Assembly: GCF_000006445.2 (NCBI RefSeq)
Contig: NC_006047.2
Coordinates: forward strand, 496,001 to 560,000
Direction of reading: 5' to 3'
DNA length: 64,000 bases
DNA from: Debaryomyces hansenii CBS767
Lineage: Eukaryota > Ascomycota > Pichiomycetes > Serinales > Debaryomycetaceae
This document shows positions 9,668 through 20,221 of the stretch, piece by piece; the stretch's first letter is position 1, and each line of letters opens with the position of its first letter. The notes under the pieces were generated by a model. That model was not told the DNA's origin. It saw only the letters and a program-made list of their open reading frames with translations, and searched no databases. The translations under genes and the position numbers were made by a program.

Positions 9668-10344
9668 AGAATTAGGAATGGCTAGTTTTCTATTTCAAAA
9701 CCCCATCCTATCTGCCGAGATGCTTAACCTGGTTGACAATGCATTATGCTTGTTTATTCATTCAATATAGAATTGAAATAGATAATGAAATAACTACCAT
9801 TAATGGTAAACAAGAACTTTTAAACAAAATGTATATTTAACAGGTTTATGAAAACTATGTAATCTAATTTTGTCTTCTAAAATTACATATATTTCATTAA
9901 AATTCTTATATTAAATGGTATATTATCATGAACAAATGAAAAACTTATAAAGTAATTATTCGTAGAAGTATATTTTTAATATCCGAAAATAAAAAACAAA
10001 TAAAATTGATTTTGTTGAAGCTTATTAGAATTTTTAAGAATATTCCAATTCTTTAAACTGTTTAATTAACATATATTCAGTACCCCAAATCTGATATGCT
10101 TCTTCTTTAATAATGAGTATATAATTCTATTTTAACAATATTCAAAATGATTTTCGAAATAGAAATTACGATAATTATTTTAATGAAATACTATTAACAT
10201 TAGAAATTAATAAAGACACAAATAGAAGAAAACTCGTAATTCGATTGTTTATGAATGAACATTGAACAGAGCTTCATCGCCCTCTTCTTAGGCCATTCAG
10301 TATGGTGATCACGTATCCAAGGTCAGACTAAGTCCTACTCATGG
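9668..10344. other. Very AT-rich stretch without genes
   Basis: From about 9830 to 10240 the sequence is extremely AT-rich, with poly-A/T runs and no ORF. In this block it is the longest stretch that is neither retroelement nor gene, and it would be a natural place for a centromeric or replication-origin core. Nothing specific is recognised. Confidence 0.4.
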
Positions 10345-10542
10345 TTAGTCAACTTGTGACGTTTCATGTTTTCCAACAACGTCATCTGCTATTTCGTCTA
10401 GTATCTGTTTCTGGGCTAAGTTGTACTTGTCTTGGGCTTCTCTACCAAATGTTGCACGTATCAAGTACAGATATATCAATGTATTGGTTATGTATATAGG
10501 GGTGAAAATCATCAACCCTGCTAGACTTATATATCCTATCAT
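10345..10542 (-). CDS. Small membrane protein, unknown function
   Basis: A 65-aa frame from the ATG at 10542. Residues 3-30 are a hydrophobic, probably membrane-spanning segment, followed by a basic/polar tail with a helical look (FGREAQDKYNLAQKQILDEIADDV). The composition is that of a real short membrane protein. The frame is intact although flanked by decayed retroelements. The ~140 bp upstream contain CACGTGA. I do not recognise it. It could be a genuine small gene isolated inside the retroelement block, or the last exon of a longer one. Confidence 0.5.
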   Translation of the reverse strand: MIGYISLAGLMIFTPIYITNTLIYLYLIRATFGREAQDKYNLAQKQILDEIADDVVGKHETSQVD

Positions 10543-10689
10543 ATGTTAATTATTGTAGGCTGTCTTCAAAGACCTTGGTCAAATGTTCACTGTTCTATTC
10601 CTTTTGTCGAGAATCGTCCTTACTTCACGTGATCATGAATTTCCAACACGGAAACTCTTATTTAAGCGCTTTTTACAAATATTATTTCT

Positions 10690-11470
10690 TTGTAGCTGTT
10701 GGAGGTAATCAATCAACAATAAAGGCACAACTAATGGCCTCAGGCCATAAGCTGAGCGGCACATCTACATCAAACATAATGACACGAGTTTTTCAGTAAG
10801 GGATCTAATAGCTTGATCATTTATACCATTTTGACTACTATAATACGGAACAGTAGTTTGTTAAGTGATTCCACGATTAGCAAGATAATCGTCGAACCTG
10901 GAAGACATATACTCACACCATTATCAGAATGAAGCGTCACCACACGATATCCACCACGATAGTGAAAGAAACGTTCTGCACACAAGATAAAATCAGAAAT
11001 ATACACAGGAACCGCAGTCTTGGTTGCAATCGGATAAATCGTCATATACCAATGGTCAACAATAACTACAAAATACCGCTCATCGGTCAATCTCGGTTGA
11101 GGCAAGGGTTGCACACATCAGAATGCACAAGTCATAGTGGAGCCCGAACAGGACTACCACCAGTAGTCGGTTTCTTCAGAAGAGAATGAGTAGCTTTACA
11201 ACGAGCACACGCTTCACACTAGTTTCAGAGTCAGTATATTTGGAATTCGCAGTCCCATAAGTTGGGTAGCATTTCCAACTTATTTTCAACAGTAGCACTA
11301 GGGTGTCCGAGACGAGAATGTGCATTGAAAGTAGCATTCAAAATACGACCTGAAATCGTGGGAGCGGCCTTAGGCAAAAATAGAAATTTATTAAGCTGAT
11401 CATACTGAGGACCTATAAGAGTAGCACCTAAGCGAGATTCTTGGACCGTATTGTATGACAAGATAAGTAA
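10690..11470 (-). pseudogene. Decayed retroelement fragment: protease end and integrase
   Basis: Minus-strand frames show the gag-pre-integrase zinc region (NAHSRLGHPSA at about 11310), a C-A-R-C-like remnant near 11190, and the integrase core with FVVIVDHWYMTIYP and HSDNG around 10930-11080. Frames are broken several times. The part near 11400-11460 encodes ESRLGATLIGPQYDQLNKFL, resembling the second-family element at 25125-25195 more than the 457-bp family. At about 11470 it abuts RT sequence running in the opposite direction. Confidence 0.75.
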
Positions 11471-12964
11471 GTGAGTTACGAAACTGAAACATGGAAAACT
11501 GCCATGGATAGTGAGATGAGTGCTCACTACTCAAATAATACATGGGATTTAGTACTGTTGCCTAAGGATAGAAAAGCAATAGGCAACAGATGGGTATTTA
11601 CTAAGAAAGATGACGGTAGATACAAAGCTAGACTAGTAGCACAGGGCTTCAGTCAGGTTCCAGGGGAAGACTACTTAGATACCTTCAGCCCTGTGATCAG
11701 ATATGAATCTGTGAAGCTAATTCTAGCATTCAGTGCTGTTGATCAGAGAGTAATTCACCAGATGGATGTTGATACCGCATTTTTGAACGGTACTGTTGAG
11801 GAAACACTCTATATGAAACAGCCTGTTGGTTTTATTAATGAGAATGAACCAGAGAAAGTCTGTAAGTTGAACAAATCATTGTATGGATTGAAACAAGCAC
11901 CGATATGTTGGAATACTACAATTTCAGATTTTCTTGCTGAACATAGGTTCAACCGAATTGACACTGAGTTAGGCATATACGTTCGAGGGAACATAATTAT
12001 AGGCCTCTATGTTGATGATATCCTTATATCAGGAAAGGATATGAAGGAAATTGAAGATGTAAAGAAAATGCTCGCACTGAAGTTTAAAATGAAAGACTTA
12101 GGGGTTGCGAAGAAGTTTCTAGGAATTAATATTGCACAGGATACCAATGGTATCAAGATATGTCTCTATGACTACATTGGAAAGGTCTTGCAGGACTTTG
12201 AAATGACTGATGCAAACACGGTGACAACTCCGACATTGGCCGGAGAGGACTTACACAAGGACAACACAGAAGAATGTGATGCCACCAGGTACCGCTCTCT
12301 AGTAGGAAAGCTATTATTTGCATCTACTACTGTTCGAACAGATATTGCGTACGCTGTTGGAATACTTAGTAGACACCTAGCTAAACCCTCTGAGATGCAT
12401 ATGAAATGTGCCAAACATGTCCTCAGATATCTTAAAGGAACCCAAGATATCGGCCACCATTATACTGGAGACAGCTCATTGGATATATATTGTGATAGTG
12501 ACTGGGCTAGTGACAAGAGCGACAGGAAATCAATTACAGGATACATTGTTAGATATGGAGGAGCTCCAATCTCGTGGAAAAGCAAGAAACAGACTACAGT
12601 GGCAATGTCGACCACTGAAGCTGAATATCTCGCATTGGGTGAGGCTACCAAAGAAGCGCTATGGATCATAATGTTGTTTGACGAGATGCGTGTGCCATTA
12701 CAATTACCCATTTCGATCCACGAAGATAATAACTCATGTATACTCCTTGCAGAGCACCCTGTATTTCACCTGCGCACTAAGCATATTGACATACGCCATC
12801 ATTTTATAAGAGAGCATATAATAAAGAAACAAATTAAACTTTGTCAGATTAGCACCCATACACAAATTGCGGACATGCTTACAAAAGGATTAAATAAGAT
12901 TAAGTTCCAGGACTTGAGAAGTCTTGCTGGAATGACAAGAATTAGGATTAAGGGGAAGTGTTGA
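11471..12964 (+). pseudogene. Ty5-like pol fragment: reverse transcriptase and RNase H, 5' truncated
   Basis: An open frame of ~497 codons covering RT from just before NRWVFTKKDDGRYKARLVAQGF to the RNase H end RIRIKGKC. RT motifs include QMDVDTAFLNG and YVDDILISGKD; RNase H motifs include YCDSDWASDKSDRKS, MSTTEAEYLAL and HEDNNSC. There is no genuine start: the frame begins at the junction with the inverted integrase fragment at about 11470. The stop TGA is formed by the first bases of the LTR (TGTTGA at 12959-12964). A recent copy, ~98% identical by eye to 15452-16607 and to the plus-strand equivalent of 20216-21590. Confidence 0.9.
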
Positions 12965-13415
12965 AATATATTAGTATATTTTATGCGAAGTCAGAATAAA
13001 TTGAGAAATCATGTAAAGCGGCTGCAAATTCTTTTATATCTCAATAGAACCAGAATGCCGTTTGGCTTTCTATTGTTATACCATAAAGATTACGCCCGCC
13101 TTATGATTGTTGAAGCTATCATTGGATAGTAGTTTTTCTTGGAAGAAAGGCACTGATAAAATGCCTTTCGGTTTCCATATATCTGCCTTCCCATTCGCTG
13201 TTTACCTGGAAACAACGGGAAGCGTACTCCTATTCTTGTGGAAATATTGGACTATATAAAGAGGTCTTTGGACCTCCTTGAATACAGAATTTATATAGAG
13301 ATTAAGTAAATTATATATTATAATTGACACTGACTAACTGATTAACTGACTGACTGATTACCTAACCTGATACTGACCTGATAATGTATGCTACTTTCGA
13401 GAATTTACTTCAACA
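12959..13415 (+). repeat. LTR copy L1, 457 bp
   Basis: Bounded by TGTTGAA and TTCAACA, it directly follows the polypurine tract AAGGGGAAG and is the 3' LTR of the RT fragment on its left. It contains a TATA element (ACTATATAAAG near 13251) and, near the right end, an ATG (13384) opening the frame MYATFENLLQ, the probable gag start. Confidence 0.92.
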
Positions 13416-13571
13416 GCTTCAACAATCATAAGGCGGGCGTAATCTTTATGGTATAACAATAGAAAGCCAAACGGCATTTTGGTTCTATTGAGATATAAAA
13501 GAATTTGCAGCCGCTTTACATGATTTCTCAATTTATTCTGACTTCGCATAAAATATACTAATATATTTCAA
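13416..13571 (-). repeat. Partial LTR in inverted orientation
   Basis: This is the reverse complement of the first ~156 bp of the 457-bp LTR, from GCTTCAACAATCATAAGG to the TTCAACA end. It sits tail-to-tail with L1. L1 ends ACTTCAACA and this fragment begins GCTTCAACA, a microhomology that may have guided the junction. Confidence 0.88.
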
Positions 13572-13981
13572 CAGGAGGAGCTCCAATTTCGTGGAAAAGT
13601 AAGAAACAACCTACTGTGGCATTGTCTACTACTGAAACTGAGTATCTTGCTTTGACAGAAGCTATTAAAGAAGCCATGTGGATGGCCCAACTCTTCAAAC
13701 AATTGAATATACCATTGAAACTTCCAATTCCTGTCTATGAAGATAATAATTCGTGTATTCTCCTTGCGGAACATCCTGTGTTCCACCAGCGCACCAAACA
13801 CATTGATATTCGCTATCACTTTATAAGAGAGCACATTATTCAAAATGAAATTAAATTATGTCAAATTGATACGAATAATCAAGTTGCAGATATGCTAACC
13901 AAAGGGTTGAACAAAGTGAAGTTCACGAATCTACGTTCGTTAGCAGGTATGAAGAATATTAGGATTAAGGGGAGATATTGA
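13572..13981 (+). pseudogene. Second-family element: RNase H C-terminal fragment
   Basis: An open fragment beginning at GGAGGAGCTCC and coding the last ~135 residues of RNase H (ALSTTETEYLALTEAIKEAMW..., EDNNSCILLAEHPVFHQRTKH, ending RIKGRY). It matches 27085-27489 closely (roughly 93% by eye) and not the 457-bp family, so it is the tail of another second-family copy. Confidence 0.85.
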
Positions 13982-14312
13982 AATATTTTAATGAGCCTGA
14001 AATCTACATTGCATATTTTTAATGAGCATGCGATTAATTTGAGAAAATGTAATCTGGTTGCAAAAATATATTAAATTCCTATTCAAGTTAACAAATGGAT
14101 TGCTCTTCTTAAATATTTCTAGTTTAAGCCAAGTGGGTTAATAAGTGGGTTAGAAACCTTAAAACTGGCTAGTTTGAGTAATTAAATTGAGAATATTAAT
14201 TACTACTAACGGTAAAGGCTTAATTGAGTAATTCTAATATTCTACTATATAAGAAGTCGATTGAAGAGCTAATTATATAGTATTTGGAGATTAAGTAAAT
14301 TATATATTATAA
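13979..14312 (+). repeat. Second-family LTR remnant
   Basis: Follows the RNase H fragment directly and begins ATTGAAATATTTTAATGAG, comparable with the LTR at 27487. It contains CTAATATTCTACTATATAAG, also seen at 27730-27750. It is cut at 14312 by LTR L2. The last ~25 bp (GAGATTAAGTAAATTATATA) equal a stretch near the end of the 457-bp LTR, so the junction may be recombinational. Positions 14181-14312 recur at 17059-17190. Confidence 0.7.
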
Positions 14313-14769
14313 TGTTGAAATATATTAGTATATTTTATGCGAAGTCAGAATAAATTGAGAAATCATGTAAAGCGGCTGCAAATTCTTTTATATCTCAATA
14401 GAACCAAAATGCCGTTTGGCTTTCTATTGTTATACCATAAAGATTACGCCCGCCTTATGATTGTTGAAGCTATCATTGGATAGTAGTTTTTCTTGGAAGA
14501 AAGGCACTGATAAAATGCCTTTCGGTTTCCATATATCTGCCTTCCCATTCGCTGTTTACCTGGAAACAACGGGAAGCGTACTCCTATTCTTGTGGAAATA
14601 TTGGACTATATAAAGAGGTCTTTGGACCTCCTTGAATACAGAATTTATATAGAGATTAAGTAAATTATATATTATAATTGACACTGACTAACTGATTAAC
14701 TGACTGACTGATTACCTAACCTGATACTGACCTGATAATGTATGCTACTTTCGAGAATTTACTTCAACA
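14313..14769 (+). repeat. LTR copy L2, 457 bp
   Basis: Complete TGTTGAA...TTCAACA LTR in plus orientation, but followed by minus-strand pol sequence, so it is not in the normal position for either neighbour. It shares the variant CCAAAATGCC with L4, supporting a common origin of the two segments. Confidence 0.92.
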
Positions 14770-15351
14770 AAATACCCATCTGTTGCCTATTGCTTTTCTA
14801 TCCTTAGGCAACAGTACTAAATCCCATGTATTATTTGAGTAGTGAGCACTCATCTCACTATCCATGGCGATTTTCCATTTTTCAGCTTCGTCACTCAGCA
14901 TTGCCTGTTTGTATGTTACTGGTACACCATCTTTCTTGGTACTAACAACATAGGCGTGTGACATGAAATAACCAGATCCTCTGACAACAAGCGAGGAGTC
15001 TGATTCAGTATGCAGTGTTTCATATTTCAGTTTCTTAGAAGGTTCAGTTTCTCCATCCGACGATACTTCTGATCTTCTACGCAGTCTATCAGGCATAGTA
15101 ATAGCTCTTCTTCTCCTCACAGGTTCATCAACATAATCCTCATCATCAGACTTATCAAAGTTATCGTGATGACGTTCATAGAAAGAAGTAGCATAATCTT
15201 CCCCTGGAACCGAAGCTTCTGAGTCAGAAATGTACTCGATACGAGGACGAGACACCTCTTGCGTTACGAGAGGGGACAACGGTTCAACCACTCTAGGAGT
15301 GGTGGTAATAACAGGAGAGGACGACAGCGAACCACGAGAAGGTGGGCCCTT
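14770..15351 (-). pseudogene. Pol fragment (linker and RT N-terminus), ends at the assembly gap
   Basis: Minus-strand open frame from the gap to the LTR junction. It codes the Ser/Asp-rich linker (SDSEASVPGEDY, DDEDYVDEP) and the RT beginning up to NRWVF, where LTR L2 cuts it. It corresponds base for base with 17648-18229. The remaining RT half is not on this side. Confidence 0.85.
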
Positions 15352-15451
15352 NNNNNNNNNNNNNNNNNNNNNNNNNNNNNNNNNNNNNNNNNNNNNNNNN
15401 NNNNNNNNNNNNNNNNNNNNNNNNNNNNNNNNNNNNNNNNNNNNNNNNNNN
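15352..15451. other. Assembly gap of exactly 100 N
   Basis: One hundred consecutive N, the usual placeholder for a gap of unknown size. It interrupts retroelement sequence: minus-strand linker on the left, plus-strand RT on the right. The last two bases before it (TT after GGGCCC) differ from the duplicate at 18228-18229. Confidence 0.98.
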
Positions 15452-16607
15452 CTATATGAAACAGCCTGTTGGTTTTATTAATGAGAATGAACCAGAGAAA
15501 GTCTGCAAGTTGAACAAATCGTTGTATGGATTGAAACAAGCACCGATATGTTGGAATACTACAATTTCAGATTTTCTTGCTGAACATAGGTTCAACCGAA
15601 TTGACACTGAGTTAGGCATATATGTTCGAGGGAACATAATTATTGGCCTTTATGTTGATGATATCCTTATATCAGGAAAGGATATGAAGGAAATTGAAGA
15701 TGTAAAGAAAATGCTCGCACTGAAGTTTAAAATGAAAGACTTAGGGGTTGCGAAGAAGTTTCTAGGAATTAATATTGCTCAGGATACCAATGGTATCAAG
15801 ATATGTCTCTATGACTACATTGGAAAGGTGTTGCAGGACTTTGAAATGACTGATGCAAACACTGTGGCAACTCCGACATTGGCCGGAGAAGACTTACACA
15901 AGGACGACACAGAAGAATGTGATGCCACCAGGTACCGCTCTCTAGTAGGAAAGCTATTATTTGCATCTACTACTGTTCGAACAGATATTGCGTACGCTGT
16001 TGGGATACTTAGTAGACACTTAGCCAAACCCTCTGAGATGCATATGAAATGTGCCAAACATGTCCTCAGATATCTTAAAGGAACCCAAGATATCGGCCAC
16101 CATTACACTGGAGACAGCTCATTGGATATATACTGTGACAGTGATTGGGCTAGTGACAAGAGCGACAGGAAATCAATTACAGGATACATTGTTAGATATG
16201 GAGGAGCTCCAATCTCGTGGAAAAGCAAGAAACAGACTACAGTGGCAATGTCGACCACTGAAGCTGAATATCTTGCATTGGGTGAGGCTACCAAAGAAGC
16301 TCTATGGATCATAATGTTGTTTGACGAGATGCGTGTGCCATTACAATTACCCATTTCGATCCACGAAGATAATAACTCATGTATACTCCTTGCAGAGCAC
16401 CCTGTATTTCACCTGCGCACTAAGCATATTGACATACGCCATCATTTCATAAGAGAGCATATAATAAAGAAACAAATTAAACTTTGTCAGATTAGCACCC
16501 ATACACAAATTGCGGACATGCTTACAAAAGGATTAAATAAGATTAAGTTCCAGGACTTGAGAAGTCTTGCTGGAATGACAAGAATTAGGATTAAGGGGAA
16601 GTGTTGA
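15452..16607 (+). pseudogene. Ty5-like RT/RNase H fragment, second plus-strand copy
   Basis: Open from the gap edge to the stop TGA contributed by the LTR at 16605-16607. It covers RT from YMKQPVGFINENEPEK through YVDDILISGKD, RNase H and RIRIKGKC. It differs from 11809-12964 by scattered, mostly synonymous changes. The 5' part is lost in the gap. Confidence 0.9.
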
Positions 16608-17058
16608 AATATATTAGTATATTTTATGCGAAGTCAGAATAAATTGAGAAATCATGTAAAGCGGCTGCAAATTCTTTTATATCTCAATAGAACCAGAATG
16701 CCGTTTGGCTTTCTATCGTTATACCATAAAGATTACGCCCGCCTTATGATTGTTGAAGCTATCATTGGATAGCAGTTTTTCTTGGAAGAAAGGCACTGAT
16801 AAAATGCCTTTCGGTTTCCATATATCTGCCTTCCCATTCGCTGTTTACCTGGAAACAACGGGAAGCGTACTCCTATTCTTGTGGAAATATTGGACTATAT
16901 AAAGAGGTCTTTGGACCTCCTTGAATACAGAATTTATATAGAGATTAAGTAAATTATATATTATAATTGACACTGACTAACTGGTTAACTGACTGACTGA
17001 TTACCTAACCTGATACTGACCTGATAATGTATGCTACTTTCGAGAATTTACTTCAACA
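16602..17058 (+). repeat. LTR copy L3, 457 bp
   Basis: TGTTGAA...TTCAACA, 3' LTR of the RT fragment on its left. It carries private substitutions such as CTGGTTAACTGAC near the end and GATAGCAG in the middle. It is followed by ATTAAATTGAGA, the same sequence that continues a second-family LTR at 14181, which points to an insertion at that site. Confidence 0.92.
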
Positions 17059-17190
17059 ATTAAATTGAGAATATTAATTACTACTAACGGTAAAGGCTTA
17101 ATTGAGTAATTCTAATATTCTACTATATAAGAAGTCGATTGAAGAGCTAATTATATAGTATTTGGAGATTAAGTAAATTATATATTATAA
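17059..17190 (+). repeat. Second-family LTR remnant, duplicate of 14181-14312
   Basis: Identical by eye to 14181-14312 and likewise interrupted by a 457-bp LTR at its right end. It lies between L3 and L4. Confidence 0.75.
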
Positions 17191-17647
17191 TGTTGAAATA
17201 TATTAGTATATTTTATGCGAAGTCAGAATAAATTGAGAAATCATGTAAAGCGGCTGCAAATTCTTTTATATCTCAATAGAACCAAAATGCCGTTTGGCTT
17301 TCTATTGTTATACCATAAAGATTACGCCCGCCTTATGATTGTTGAAGCTATCATTGGATAGTAGTTTTTCTTGGAAGAAAGGCACTGATAAAATGCCTTT
17401 CGGTTTCCATATATCTGCCTTCCCATTCGCTGTTTACCTGGAAACAACGGGAAGCGTACTCCTATTCTTGTGGAAATATTGGACTATATAAAGAGGTCTT
17501 TGGACCTCCTTGAATACAGAATTTATATAGAGATTAAGTAAATTATATATTATAATTGACACTGACTAACTGATTAACTGACTGACTGATTACCTAACCT
17601 GATACTGACCTGATAATGTATGCTACTTTCGAGAATTTACTTCAACA
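17191..17647 (+). repeat. LTR copy L4, 457 bp
   Basis: Plus-oriented complete LTR joined at its right end to minus-strand pol at the same base as L2 (TTCAACA then AAATACCC). With the preceding remnant and following pol sequence it forms the second copy of the duplicated segment. Confidence 0.92.
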
Positions 17648-19792
17648 AAATACCCATCTGTTGCCTATTGCTTTTCTATCCTTAGGCAACAGTACTAAAT
17701 CCCATGTATTATTTGAGTAGTGAGCACTCATCTCACTATCCATGGCGATTTTCCATTTTTCAGCTTCGTCACTCAGCATTGCCTGTTTGTATGTTACTGG
17801 TACACCATCTTTCTTGGTACTAACAACATAGGCGTGTGACATGAAATAACCAGATCCTCTGACAACAAGCGAGGAGTCTGATTCAGTATGCAGTGTTTCA
17901 TATTTCAGTTTCTTAGAAGGTTCAGTTTCTCCATCCGACGATACTTCTGATCTTCTACGCAGTCTATCAGGCATAGTAATAGCTCTTCTTCTCCTCACAG
18001 GTTCATCAACATAATCCTCATCATCAGACTTATCAAAGTTATCGTGATGACGTTCATAGAAAGAAGTAGCATAATCTTCCCCTGGAACCGAAGCTTCTGA
18101 GTCAGAAATGTACTCGATACGAGGACGAGACACCTCTTGCGTTACGAGAGGGGACAACGGTTCAACCACTCTAGGAGTGGTGGTAATAACAGGAGAGGAC
18201 GACAGCGAACCACGAGAAGGTGGGCCCACGATATCCATAGATGGCCCATCGACAGGAGACGCAAGATCCTGAGGGACCATAGAATCATGGGACGAAAAAT
18301 CAGATTCAATATCAGACATGTCGACATCCAGCACAGGTGGCGACATAAGAGTACCGGGGAGCTCAGCAGTAGCTCGAATCCCGGGAATGGATGAAAACGA
18401 AGACAGCGACGACGACAGCGGGCCTATGGAGGCAATATCCCGTGGAATGTTAGTCATAGTTTGAAACGGAAACACAAATTCGTCAAACTTCACATTATTA
18501 CTAACAGCAACTTTGCCAGAGTCGAGATCGAAAATACGATATGCATGTTGGGTTTGGGCATAACCAAGCATAACACCTCGAATAGACCGAGGAGACAACT
18601 TCGACGATCTCAATTGTTGTGGAATAAGAGCATACGCCATGCATCCAAATGGGCGCAAATGGTCCCACTGGGCATGACTCTTATACCACCGTTGATAGGG
18701 ATATTGCTTATCAATAGCAGTCGACGGTAATCTATTAAGAAGATAAGTAGCACACGCTACAGCTTCGGCCCAAAAACACAGGGGCGTGGATGCATGAAAC
18801 ATCATGGCACGACATTTTTCATTGATCGTACGAATGGCTCGTTCACTGACGCCATTCTGATGACTATTGTACGCAACAGTGGTTTGGTGAGTGATCCCTT
18901 GAGCTTTAAGAAATTGCTGCAATTGGGACGACATATACTCACCACCATTATCGGTGCGAAAAGTAACCGGCTTGTAGCCACCACGATTATGAAAGAATCG
19001 TTCAGACTGAAGAAAATATGAGCGCGCACACTCATATACATCAGATTTTTGTTTAACAGGATACACTGCCATATAGTGAGTGTAATCATCAACAAAGACA
19101 ACATAATATAAGTCTTGGGTTAGACTCGGCTGGGAAAACGGCCCACAGACATCAGAGTGGACAAGCTCCAACGGAGTCTTCACAGTGCGACCGGAAGTGG
19201 TCGACGTTTTAGGGAGAGCGTGCGTAGCCTTCGCACGAATACACGACTCACAAAGGGAATCCTTCGATTCCGACTTCAACGCAGCAGCATACGAAGGACA
19301 TAAGGTGCCAATGCGTTGCGCAACCTTACGACTTGGATGACCAAGACGAGAATGGGCATCCATTGTAGCAGTAAACGCAGTGCCAGCTGATACATTATGA
19401 GCAGGCAAGCATGGGAGTGAAAATTGATAAAGATCATCCTTCGTAAGAGCAGCAACCTGAAGGCCTAAACGAAGGTCAACGATACCATCGGGTAGAACGT
19501 GGAATGTTGAACCTCCTTTAGATGCACGGCTAACCGAGATTAAATTACGACCGCAGGAAGGAACATACTGCACATCCTCAACGGGGAGTATAGAACCATC
19601 AGGTAACGTAAATTTCAATGTTCCAGTACCAAGGATCTTGAACGTGGTAGCAGGGTCAAGTCCAGCAATGGTACCAGAGTTATCAGGATTAAAATCATGA
19701 AGTAGGTCCTTCTGATGCGTAATATGAACAGACGCACCAGTATCAAGAAGGAAGACATCACTATTGTTGAAGTAAATTCTCGAAAGTAGCAT
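17642..19792 (-). pseudogene. Gag-less Ty5-like element copy C: protease, integrase, RT N-terminus
   Basis: A 716-codon open frame in minus orientation. It starts at an ATG inside the LTR (19792), crosses the LTR border and reaches the protease motif LLDTGAS within 20 residues, so no gag is present. Then come the zinc-binding HSRLGHP...CESC region and the integrase core with HSDVCGPF, FRTDNGGEY and NGVSERAIRTINEK (the D, D, E residues), then the acidic linker, and RT stops at NRWVF where LTR L4 begins. It shares its 5' LTR (L5) with the element to its right and is nearly identical to it (for example FHVLPDG versus FHLLPDG). Confidence 0.9.
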
Positions 19793-20221
19793 ACATTATC
19801 AGGTCAGTATCAGGTTAGGTAATCAGTCAGTCAGTTAATCAGTTAGTCAGTGTCAATTATAATATATAATTTACTTAATCTCTATATAAATTCTGTATTC
19901 ACGGAGGTCCAAAGACCTCTTTATATAGTCCAATATTTCCACAAGAATAGGAGTACGCTTCCCGTTGTTTCCAGGTAAACAGCGAATGGGAAGGCAGATA
20001 TATGGAAACCGAAAGGCATTTTATCAGTGCCTTTCTTCCAAGAAAAACTACTATCCAATGATAGCTTCAACAATCATAAGGCGGGCGTAATCTTTATGGT
20101 ATAACAATAGAAAGCCAAACGGCATTCTGGTTCTATTGAGATATAAAAGAATTTGCAGCCGCTTTACATGATTTCTCAATTTATTCTGACTTCGCATAAA
20201 ATATACTAATATATTTCAACA
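19765..20221 (-). repeat. LTR copy L5, 457 bp, shared by two elements
   Basis: Minus-oriented LTR acting as 5' LTR of copy C (left) and 3' LTR of copy D (right). It has the variant TGAATACACGGAGG/CACGGAGGTCC found also in L6. A shared LTR between two tandem internal regions is typical of homologous recombination between elements or of integration of a circular or multimeric cDNA. Confidence 0.92.
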
